Part shown: piece after piece, positions 1 through 5,818 of the stretch
How positions within the stretch are numbered: the first letter of the stretch is position 1
How the letters are laid out: each line of letters begins with the position of its first letter
NCBI GenBank assembly: GCA_900542965.1
Contig: UQPY01000075.1
Span: 1 to 8,954 of the forward strand
Reading direction: 5' to 3'
DNA from: an uncultured Collinsella sp.
GTDB taxonomy: Bacteria; Actinomycetota; Coriobacteriia; Coriobacteriales; Coriobacteriaceae
Length of the DNA: 8,954 nucleotides
Position numbers and translations under genes: made by a program
Notes under the pieces: generated by a model
What the model was told of the DNA's origin: nothing
What the model saw: the letters and a program-made list of their open reading frames with translations, nothing else
The model's database searches: none

Positions 1-60
1 TAGTCATTGGGGACGTTCTTGTTTGACTAGTCGTTTAAGAACGTCCCCAATGACTAGTCA
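1..60. repeat. Nested palindromic repeat with 20-base perfect arms
   Basis: Bases 1-20 and 37-56 are exact reverse complements, separated by a 16-base spacer. The 8-base palindrome GACTAGTC occurs whole in the spacer (25-32) and at the right end (52-59), and its last part (TAGTC) opens the window, so the left end is probably cut off by the window edge. No coding frame crosses it. The arms carry a GGGGACGTTCTT core. I infer a REP-like or small non-autonomous mobile repeat rather than a terminator, since no T-run follows on either side. Confidence 0.75.
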
Positions 61-65
61 GAGAT

Positions 66-160
66 GAGCGTGGGTAATCTCCCGGTTTTGGCCTGTGTGG
101 GGGCTCAAAGTGGGAGATTATCCACGCTCGTGATTTGAGTGTCCGAAAATCCACGCTCGT
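66..160. repeat. Inverted repeat with an additional direct copy of one arm
   Basis: Bases 66-83 and 112-129 are reverse complements at 17 of 18 positions around a 28-base spacer. The outer part of the right arm, ATCCACGCTCGT at 120-131, recurs exactly at 149-160. The element directly follows the first palindrome, so 1-160 is a block of repeats with no gene. Whether it folds in RNA or is a scattered genomic repeat cannot be told from one copy. Confidence 0.6.
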
Positions 161-189
161 TTGGTCGGTGCATGTCTACGCAGCGTAGG

Positions 190-218
190 TTGTCGAGGGC
201 TGTCTTCAAATGGATACT
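190..218 (+). promoter_or_regulatory. Candidate promoter of the HTH-desulfoferrodoxin gene
   Basis: A -35-like TTGTCG (190-195) and a -10-like GATACT (213-218) are separated by exactly 17 bases. They lie about 50 bases upstream of the ATG at 267. The match to the housekeeping consensus is moderate, and no transcript evidence is available. Confidence 0.4.
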
Positions 219-225
219 GACTCTT

Positions 226-235
226 GAACCGGTTC
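226..235. promoter_or_regulatory. Candidate operator, perfect palindrome GAACCGGTTC
   Basis: This 10-base perfect palindrome begins 7 bases downstream of the candidate -10 box, close to the expected transcription start. A dimeric XRE-family protein could bind here and repress its own gene. The autoregulation is inferred from position and symmetry only. Confidence 0.35.
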
Positions 236-266
236 GCTCCATTCCTCCAATTTGATCGGATATCTC

Positions 267-887
267 ATGAACCAGACACCGCAAAGCAACGTCCCCCATA
301 CTTTTTTGGCTGCGTCTTCCATCAAGCGGCTTCGTGAAGAGCGCGGCCTCACTCAGCGTGCCTTGGCGGAAAGCCTTGGCGTGACCGATAAAGCCGTCAG
401 CAAGTGGGAGTCCGGCCGCGGCCTTCCTGACATTTCCCTCGTTGAACCTTTGGCCCAGAGACTCGGCATAAGCGTGGCTGAGCTTTTGGCTGGTGACATT
501 CGGGCCAACGCCAACCGTGCAGGCAATATGCTCAAAGGCGTCTTTTACGTTTGCCCTATCTGCGGAAACGTTGTGCACGCGCTCGGAGAAGGCAGCTTTA
601 GCTGCTGCGGCTCCACGATGTTTCCCCAGGAGGCCGAAGAGCCGGACGCGGACCATGCCTTTTCCATCGAGCGCATCGAGGACGATTGGTACGTCACGCT
701 CGACCATCCCATGACCAAGGATCATTACATTAGCTTTGTGGCATATGCGACTATGGATGGCATCTGCCTCAAGAAGCTCTATCCAGAGCAATCGGTGCAA
801 CCGCGTTTTCATATCACCGGACGCGGCAGAATGTACCTCTACTGCAACCAGCACGGACTCTTTGTTTTGCCGACGCCTCGCAAGTAA
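267..887 (+). CDS. XRE-family HTH regulator fused to desulfoferrodoxin (HTH-Dx-SOR)
   Basis: The 206-residue protein has an XRE helix-turn-helix at about residues 17-55 (RLREERGLTQRALAESLGVT region), followed by a complete two-iron superoxide reductase module. Cys96, Cys99, Cys113 and Cys114 (CPICGN then CCG) match the FeCys4 centre I. His130, His147 (DHPM), His153 (KDHYI), Cys193 and His196 (YCNQHG) match the Fe(His)4Cys centre II, where the family reduces superoxide to peroxide. HTH-Dx-SOR fusions are a known minor class. The Glu-Lys pair that precedes the first iron histidine in classical enzymes is Ala128-Asp129 here, so catalysis may be weakened; a sensing role is my inference. The ATG at 267 was chosen over a TTG at 252, which adds five unconserved residues; both have weak ribosome sites. 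Codon use is less G/C-biased than in the sugar genes. The module assignment is firm; the physiological role is open. Confidence 0.9.
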   Translation: MNQTPQSNVPHTFLAASSIKRLREERGLTQRALAESLGVTDKAVSKWESGRGLPDISLVEPLAQRLGISVAELLAGDIRANANRAGNMLKGVFYVCPICGNVVHALGEGSFSCCGSTMFPQEAEEPDADHAFSIERIEDDWYVTLDHPMTKDHYISFVAYATMDGICLKKLYPEQSVQPRFHITGRGRMYLYCNQHGLFVLPTPRK

Positions 888-922
888 AAGCCCGCTGTCC
901 GCCCGATGCCCCTGCGCCAACG

Positions 923-989
923 AGTTGCGGTGGAATAGTTCCTGAAAGTGCTGGTTTAGAGCCTAAACAGGAGCTATTTCACCGCAACT
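923..989. repeat. Long hairpin-forming palindrome between convergent genes
   Basis: Bases 923-944 pair with 968-989 over 22 positions, 20 Watson-Crick and two that become G-U pairs in plus-strand RNA. The loop contains a smaller stem (955-959 with 963-967). It lies 35 bases after the stop of the HTH-desulfoferrodoxin gene and 36 bases from the end of the convergent RpiR gene. There is no T-run on either side, so it is not a canonical terminator, though it may stop both transcripts. The two G-U changes suggest an RNA fold under selection or a decaying repeat copy. Confidence 0.65.
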
Positions 990-1025
990 TAGGAGGGCGA
1001 TTGGAGGCGCGGTGGGGCCGGATTG

Positions 1026-1880
1026 TTATTTGAGGCCGGGCAGGCGGGTGTAGGGGAATGAGCGCTCTAGAAACTCGGCGCAGCGGGCGTAGTCTTTGGC
1101 GAAGTAGCTGCTGTAGAGCGAATCGAGCACGTATTGCACGGCGATGTGGCTGGCGAACTGCGTGATGCGGTGCGTCATGCTCTCGTGGTCGCTCACCGTG
1201 AGGTAGGCGGCAAAGCCGGGGTGCAGGCGCGCACAATAAGGTGTGCCGATGACAATGACGGGAACATGTCGGCTGCTGAGGATCGGCAAGATTTCCTTGA
1301 GATTGGGCGCAAGACCGCTGTAGGAGATGACGATCGCCACATTGCCGGAATCCGAGGCGAGCGCCGTGCGCACCTGGGCCTCGGTGCTACTGTAGCATGT
1401 GGCGCTCTTGCCGGACGAAAGTAGGCGGTCGCGGAACATCCCCGCTGGATAGAGGTTGTGCGAGCCGGTGTAGATATCGACCTGCCGTGCCTTCGCGATC
1501 AGTTTGGCGGCGTGGTCGAGCTGCGCGGGGTCGAGCAGCTCCTGCGTCTCGGCCAGCGTGGTCTGGTAGAGCCCTTCCATGCGTTCCATAACCTGTGCAG
1601 GCGTGGACGTGGCATCGAAGGGAAAGTTGATATCCACGTCGCGGCGGTTGCCCGCCTCGGTCGCCAGGCGGATGAGCTCGACCTTGAGGTCCTTAAAGCC
1701 CTCGAGGCCGAGCTTTTTGCAAAAGCGGTGCACGCTCGCGACCGAAACGTTGGTGCGGGCAGCAAACTCCTTAATGGGTAGTCCACGGATCTCCCCGCCC
1801 ATGGCAAGGGCCGAGATGCCGAGCTGCTGCTCGGTAGGGGTTAGGCCCTGCGCCTCGGTAATCTTGCGTTTGATATCCAT
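1026..1880 (-). CDS. MurR/RpiR-family transcriptional regulator with SIS domain
   Basis: The 284-residue protein has the usual length and order of the RpiR family: an N-terminal helix-turn-helix (about residues 34-60, PIKEFAARTNVSVASVHRFC region) and a C-terminal SIS sugar-phosphate-binding domain (about 120-250), with the VDIYTGSHN strand-loop and the ISYSG motif near 175-179. Such proteins sense phosphosugars in the cytoplasm and control sugar-use genes. The ATG at 1880 has a GGGAG ribosome site five bases upstream. A TTG ten codons earlier falls inside the repeat hairpin and is disfavoured. The gene starts 42 bases after the GH106-like hydrolase stop on the same strand, so it may be read from that promoter through the intervening hairpin. 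The ligand and targets are unknown; the neighbouring hydrolase and 6-phospho-beta-glucosidase are the natural candidates. Confidence 0.9.
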   Translation of the reverse strand: MDIKRKITEAQGLTPTEQQLGISALAMGGEIRGLPIKEFAARTNVSVASVHRFCKKLGLEGFKDLKVELIRLATEAGNRRDVDINFPFDATSTPAQVMERMEGLYQTTLAETQELLDPAQLDHAAKLIAKARQVDIYTGSHNLYPAGMFRDRLLSSGKSATCYSSTEAQVRTALASDSGNVAIVISYSGLAPNLKEILPILSSRHVPVIVIGTPYCARLHPGFAAYLTVSDHESMTHRITQFASHIAVQYVLDSLYSSYFAKDYARCAEFLERSFPYTRLPGLK

Positions 1881-1899
1881 TCGAACTCCCGCACTCGCC

Positions 1900-1938
1900 A
1901 AACCTGCCAAAAAGGGACAGGTTTATTTTGGCAGGTTT
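1900..1938. repeat. REP-like hairpin repeat, copy 1, at the hydrolase 3' end
   Basis: Bases 1900-1912 and 1926-1938 form a perfect 13-base inverted repeat around a 13-base loop. Its internal 30 bases (1902-1931) are identical to the reverse complement of 5653-5682. The copy overlaps the stop codon (1923-1925) and last codons of the glycoside hydrolase, and ends about 10 bases before the ribosome site of the RpiR gene. It could slow or partly terminate read-through between the two genes. Confidence 0.85.
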
Positions 1939-4523
1939 TGCCCGCGAAGGGTAACGGGGCCGAGGACACCGCTGGGCGCGACGGGCTCGGTGAGGGCGAA
2001 GATGTCGGGAATCGCATGGTCGAGCGTGTTGATGACATCGATGGTGAGCTCGTGCGTGCCGGCGGCAAGTGTGCCTGTCGCAAAGCGATAGGGTGGGCAG
2101 ATGCGCGTGCCGAGCGTTTGTCCGTCGAGCGTGAGCGTTGCGACTTCGTAGACATCCCCTAGGTCAATGACGGTGTGGGCGAGGTCGTCGGCCAGCTCGA
2201 ACGACGTGCGATAGCGGAACGTACCACATACGCCGGGGAACTGCTCGGCCGTGAGGTCACACAGCTGCTCGAGCTTTTGCGGCTCGCCAAAGGTTCCATC
2301 GCTGCCGGCAGGGGAGAGGGCAACGGTCCACGGTCCGTCGATGCTAAGGCAAACCGCATCATCCGCATTCGTGTTCGCCCCGTCATCGAGTCCGACCTCG
2401 TCGCCCGTTCCCAGAACAACAACGCAGCTCTCGAAGGGCGCCAGCTCCAACGCGCCATCAAACGCAACGGGTTCGGTGCCGTTCAGCAGGTCGAGGCGCG
2501 TGCCGCAAAGGCGCTCGCCTCGAGCAAGTGCAACCGTACAGCAAATACTTTCACGCGGATGCTCGTTGACTAGCATCACATAGGTCTCGCCCGCACGCTT
2601 GTAGCGAAGTGCGCGCAGCCAGGGCTGTGGCCTATCGGTCACAACGGTCTGCAGCCCCGCGTCTGCCAGCGCGTCCGCCACATCGGCAAGTGGCGTTGCC
2701 GTAAGCCCGTCCAGATCGGCTGCGCCATCCGCGTCATAAAGAGCGCCGGGCACTTCGTCAGCAGCGAGCACCGTGACACCCGCGGCCATCATGCGCCTCA
2801 CCTCTTCCGCTGTAGCCGCGCCAATAAACGAGGCGCCTGGCATGACAAACGCCTGGTAGCGACAGCCGTTAACAGCCAGCATTCCATCGGCAATCGAAAC
2901 CTCGTAACGCCCCTCATCCTCAAAAGCCTCGGCAGGCACAAAGTCAAAATCGATCTGCGCGCGCGTGAGCTCGGCCGCCACGCGCTCGACGGGCATGGCG
3001 TTGCCGGCCCATTCGGCGTCGGCATGGTACAGAATGGCGACGGGGCGAGCGGCAGCGCCTTCCGAAAGGAGCGTCGCCGTGCGATTCATATAGCGCATGA
3101 GCTGGCCAAAGTGCGGCCATTGCGGGTTGTTGCCGTGCGCGTAAAAGTGCGGCGGGCAGTCCCAATCGGGGAAGGGCGCCATGCTAAACGCGTGCGGCGT
3201 AAACCAGTTAATACCGCGGACGAGCATATGGTCGGCAATCCATTTCATCTCGCTCAGGCCCTCGTGCCAGCCAAAGGCGCCAAAGACCTCGGCCATGCAG
3301 CGCCCCTGCTTTTTGGGGTCGAGGCGCGCGGCCGAAGAGCCCAGCTTGGCAAGCGCGTACGTAAAGAACTCCATGTTCCATGCGCCGTGGAAATAGCTGT
3401 AGCGCCCGCGGTCAATTCCGGGGGCAAGCTGGTTGATGACGACGTCGACGCCGGCCATGTCCTGCCCCGCGACCGCGCGGAAGTAATGTCCCGCGCCCTG
3501 GCCCAGGCGCGTGTGGCAACTCTTGTCCTCGATCACGTGGCCAATGTGCATAACGCCGTGCGTACGGCACCAGTCGCCGATCTGCTCGTCAAAGCACGCG
3601 CGGTAGAGCTGCGTGGCAATATCCATGTAGGCGTGACGGACCTGGGCGCCGTCTGCCTCGCGCGTCCAAAGGCCGTGCAACTTGGTAAGCCAATTCTCGC
3701 CAAGCGCATCGTGTAGGCGGCGGGCAAGCTCGTCCGACCACGGCAGCGCCAGGTCGCTTCGCCCGATAAAGCTGCTGGTAGAGGCATCGTCGAGCGTGGT
3801 GCCCTTCTCGTTCATAAAGCCGGGCTCGTCGGTAAAAAAGCCCAAGATCGTTTTGCCGAACTCGTCGCCCAGGTGCTCAAACGTGGGTTCGTAGACGGCG
3901 TCGATGAGCACGTGGCACGAGGCGGCGTCGACCATGTTGATGTACTCATCGCGAAAGCCGGTCTTTTGGCTGGTGATGTAGAGTTCGATCGTGGTGACGC
4001 CGGCGGGGGCGTCAAAACGCAGGCGGGCGGGTGCGCCATCGTCACCATGCTCAACAGCAAGCGCAAGATCGAGTGGCGCACCGGCGGCATCAAAAGCCGC
4101 TGCGCCCACAAAGCGCTCGGTGGGGTCCATGAGATTACCGAGCTTGATAGTCGTGGACGGCTGGGGACCAACGACCGTAATCGTGCGATGCTTGAGCACG
4201 GTTTTCTTGAGCGCGGGGTCGACGTCATCGCCCGCAAGCGCGCCGTTGGCATAGCCTGTGGGGAAGTGGGCGTCGTCGAGCAGCCAGATCTTTAACCCCA
4301 GGCGCTTGCACTCGCCGATGATAAAGCGCAGGTCAGACCACCAGCCGTCGCGACAGAAATCGGGATGCGTGCGCGATTCCAGGCAGACCTCGCGGATGTC
4401 CGCCCCAGCGATCTGCTCCAGATACTCGGTGATCGTCTCGCGCGCCTCGCCCTTGAGCCACAAGAACGGAAGCACGTGGTTGTCGTAGATGCCGCCAAGC
4501 ACCTGCTCAAAATACGCCGCCAT
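1923..4523 (-). CDS. Cytoplasmic glycoside hydrolase, GH106-like (possible alpha-L-rhamnosidase)
   Basis: The 866-residue protein reads as a multidomain glycosidase. A TIM-barrel-like catalytic region spans about residues 1-460, with strand motifs IREVCLESRTHPDF (43-56), IWLLDDAHFPTGYANG (79-94), FFTDEPGF (239-246), HIGHVIED (336-343) and AEVFGAFGWHEG (421-432). A beta-rich insertion lies near 120-220. A Rossmann-like, amidotransferase-type domain follows (about 490-600), and a GH2-type sugar-binding jelly roll sits near 775-850 (GTFRYRTSFEL, VYEVATLTLDGQTLG). This order resembles GH106 and related families. Glu243 and Glu422 are candidate acid residues, by inference. There is no signal peptide, so it acts in the cytoplasm on imported glycosides. 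The ATG at 4523 was chosen because GGAGGAG lies five bases upstream; a longer frame lacks such support. It diverges from the AraC gene. The substrate is not determined. Confidence 0.75.
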   Translation of the reverse strand: MAAYFEQVLGGIYDNHVLPFLWLKGEARETITEYLEQIAGADIREVCLESRTHPDFCRDGWWSDLRFIIGECKRLGLKIWLLDDAHFPTGYANGALAGDDVDPALKKTVLKHRTITVVGPQPSTTIKLGNLMDPTERFVGAAAFDAAGAPLDLALAVEHGDDGAPARLRFDAPAGVTTIELYITSQKTGFRDEYINMVDAASCHVLIDAVYEPTFEHLGDEFGKTILGFFTDEPGFMNEKGTTLDDASTSSFIGRSDLALPWSDELARRLHDALGENWLTKLHGLWTREADGAQVRHAYMDIATQLYRACFDEQIGDWCRTHGVMHIGHVIEDKSCHTRLGQGAGHYFRAVAGQDMAGVDVVINQLAPGIDRGRYSYFHGAWNMEFFTYALAKLGSSAARLDPKKQGRCMAEVFGAFGWHEGLSEMKWIADHMLVRGINWFTPHAFSMAPFPDWDCPPHFYAHGNNPQWPHFGQLMRYMNRTATLLSEGAAARPVAILYHADAEWAGNAMPVERVAAELTRAQIDFDFVPAEAFEDEGRYEVSIADGMLAVNGCRYQAFVMPGASFIGAATAEEVRRMMAAGVTVLAADEVPGALYDADGAADLDGLTATPLADVADALADAGLQTVVTDRPQPWLRALRYKRAGETYVMLVNEHPRESICCTVALARGERLCGTRLDLLNGTEPVAFDGALELAPFESCVVVLGTGDEVGLDDGANTNADDAVCLSIDGPWTVALSPAGSDGTFGEPQKLEQLCDLTAEQFPGVCGTFRYRTSFELADDLAHTVIDLGDVYEVATLTLDGQTLGTRICPPYRFATGTLAAGTHELTIDVINTLDHAIPDIFALTEPVAPSGVLGPVTLRGQNLPK

Positions 4524-4545
4524 ATACGCTCCTCCAAAACAGCCT

Positions 4546-4560
4546 TTCAAATTCATTGAA
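4546..4560. promoter_or_regulatory. Candidate operator, TTCAA-N5-TTGAA
   Basis: Bases 4546-4550 and 4556-4560 are inverted copies in the divergent control region, just upstream of the hydrolase ribosome site. Its position fits repression or activation of the hydrolase by the divergent AraC protein or by the RpiR protein. It is AT-rich and short, so chance is possible. Confidence 0.25.
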
Positions 4561-4586
4561 GTCAGAGTGCGCCGAGCGCGCAGCCC

Positions 4587-4595
4587 TGCTAATAT
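4587..4595 (+). promoter_or_regulatory. Candidate extended -10 promoter of the AraC gene
   Basis: TGCTAATAT fits the extended -10 pattern TGn followed by a -10-like hexamer (TAATAT, four of six consensus bases). It would start transcription about 35-40 bases before the ATG at 4639. No good -35 box is seen at 17 bases. The same stretch read on the minus strand gives no convincing hydrolase promoter, so that one remains unlocated within 4524-4638. Confidence 0.35.
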
Positions 4596-4638
4596 CAAAA
4601 CCACGGCAGAATATGACCGAATCAACGATGGTGATGTA

Positions 4639-5646
4639 ATGGATATCGCACGGCTGGACAACCTTCTGCTCGAGCTGACCAACAGTGAGCGAGCCTATCG
4701 CGCGGGCGCCCATTACGACTGGAGCGATGCACTCGGTCAAGGTAATCAAGCAGATGTCGATGGTCGGCATATCCGTAAAATCGGCAACCCAGCGCTCGCC
4801 CTACGACAAGAAGGCATGCCCGATGGTCTATCGATTGTTCGCAACTCGCGCTTCAATCCCGTGCCGGAACATGTCCACGATTATGTCGAAATCAGCTATA
4901 TCTATCGAGGACGAGCGCCGCAGATCGTCAACGGCGCGCCGCTCATGCTCGCTCAAAACGAGGTCCTCCTGCTCGATGTCGCCTGCCCGCATGCCGTAGG
5001 CGAGCTCGGCGAGCACGACATTATGCTGAGCGTTATCATCTCGCGGCCAATGCTGCGCCGTAGCCTGGAGCAAAGCCTTTCGCCCACAAGCGCGGTCTCG
5101 CGGTTCCTGCTCAACGCCCTCACGGACGAAACCGACCACCGCGGACACGTGCATTTCCATACGGGCGGCAGCCGTCGCGTGCGCCGCTACATGCAGGAGA
5201 TGCTGTGCGAGCGTCTGGACCCCACGCCAGCGAGCCCCCAGATTGTCTCGAGGCTGTTTGAGCTGCTGTTGGTCGAGCTCATGCAAAGCTACGAGGCCGG
5301 TCTTCTGCGGTCGGACGCGCCCGCGCTGCCATCGGCGCAGGTCGCGGCTGCTATGGGCTATATCGAGCGTCACGCCTGCGATTGCGCGCTCGACGACCTC
5401 GCCCGCCATCTGCACCTGAGCCCCAACTACGCAAGCGCCCTACTCAAGCGTCAGACAGGCCGCACATTCATGCAGCTCGTGCAGGAGGGCCGCCTGGCGC
5501 GCGCAGCGGCACTGCTCGACGCCGGTGCCACGGCAGAGGCGGCTGCGCGCGAGGCGGGCTATGCCAACATGAGCTTCTTCTACAAAAAGTTTGCCGAGCG
5601 CTATGGCTGCACGCCGGCTGCCTATCGTCAGCGTTTTCCCAGATAA
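4639..5646 (+). CDS. AraC-family transcriptional regulator, cupin plus double HTH
   Basis: The 335-residue protein has an N-terminal cupin-type sensor (about residues 72-125; FNPVPEHVHDYVEISYIYRG and a GxPLMLAQNEVLLLDVACPHA stretch with His78, His80 and His108) and a C-terminal AraC DNA-binding domain (about 235-332). The two helix-turn-helix units are near 241-262 (LDDLARHLHLSPNYASALLK) and 287-311 (ATAEAAAREAGYANMSFFYK), ending in the family's CTPAAYR signature. Members of this kind bind a sugar and activate divergent catabolic genes. It is transcribed away from the GH106-like hydrolase, the usual arrangement for a dedicated activator, and precedes the GH1 gene on the same strand. The ATG at 4639 was chosen because the sensor homology begins after it; the ribosome site is weak. 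The stop at 5644 lies 6 bases before the second 30-base repeat. Confidence 0.9.
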   Translation: MDIARLDNLLLELTNSERAYRAGAHYDWSDALGQGNQADVDGRHIRKIGNPALALRQEGMPDGLSIVRNSRFNPVPEHVHDYVEISYIYRGRAPQIVNGAPLMLAQNEVLLLDVACPHAVGELGEHDIMLSVIISRPMLRRSLEQSLSPTSAVSRFLLNALTDETDHRGHVHFHTGGSRRVRRYMQEMLCERLDPTPASPQIVSRLFELLLVELMQSYEAGLLRSDAPALPSAQVAAAMGYIERHACDCALDDLARHLHLSPNYASALLKRQTGRTFMQLVQEGRLARAAALLDAGATAEAAAREAGYANMSFFYKKFAERYGCTPAAYRQRFPR

Positions 5647-5652
5647 AACCGA

Positions 5653-5682
5653 CCAAAATAAACCTGTCCCTTTTTGGCAGGT
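5653..5682. repeat. REP-like repeat, copy 2, at the AraC 3' end
   Basis: These 30 bases are the exact reverse complement of 1902-1931. They lie just after the AraC stop codon. Here the outer arm is imperfect: CCAAAA (5653-5658) pairs with TTTTGG (5672-5677), then two mismatches interrupt the stem before a further three pairs. Immediately after it, GTGTCAGG occurs twice (5681-5688 and 5691-5698). The element faces the same way relative to its gene as copy 1 does relative to the hydrolase. Confidence 0.85.
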
Positions 5683-5772
5683 GTCAGGAAGTGTCAGGGG
5701 CGGGCAGGCGGCGGGGTGCCGCTGCGAAAAGAAGTATCGGGTTTGGCGCCCCCGCCTCCGCATGTCTCCCGC

Positions 5773-5800
5773 GTGGGCGATACTCGGCTTATCGACCCAC
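5773..5800 (+). promoter_or_regulatory. Hairpin or operator just upstream of the GH1 gene
   Basis: GTGGGCGATA (5773-5782) pairs with TATCGACCCAC (5790-5800), giving ten base pairs with one bulged A (5795) and a 7-base loop. It ends five bases before the GH1 ribosome site AAAGGAG (5806-5812). It may be an operator with CGATA/TATCG half-sites, or an RNA hairpin controlling translation. The rest of 5683-5772 is GC-rich and shows no clear promoter boxes. Confidence 0.4.
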
Positions 5801-5818
5801 GATGCAAAGGAGATGCTC

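Noticed and set aside
1..160. CRISPR array
   Set aside because: The repeats are inverted and unequal, with no regular spacing of direct repeats and spacers.
105..920. Open frame of 271 codons on the minus strand opposite the HTH-desulfoferrodoxin gene
   Set aside because: The plus-strand product has two complete domains with all metal ligands; the minus-strand product shows no recognisable motif.
1881..1910. TTG start for the RpiR protein ten codons upstream
   Set aside because: It lies in the repeat hairpin without a ribosome site; the ATG at 1880 has GGGAG at good spacing.
3024..3716. Open frame of 230 codons on the plus strand inside the hydrolase gene
   Set aside because: It is antisense to conserved barrel motifs of the hydrolase and encodes an Arg/Ala/Val-rich product without motifs.
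4524..4682. Longer N-terminus for the glycoside hydrolase
   Set aside because: It would run across the divergent promoter region and over the AraC start, and the GGAGGAG site clearly serves the ATG at 4523.
5773..5800. BglG/LicT-type ribonucleic antiterminator
   Set aside because: The stem and loop sequence do not resemble known antiterminator targets, and no terminator overlaps it.
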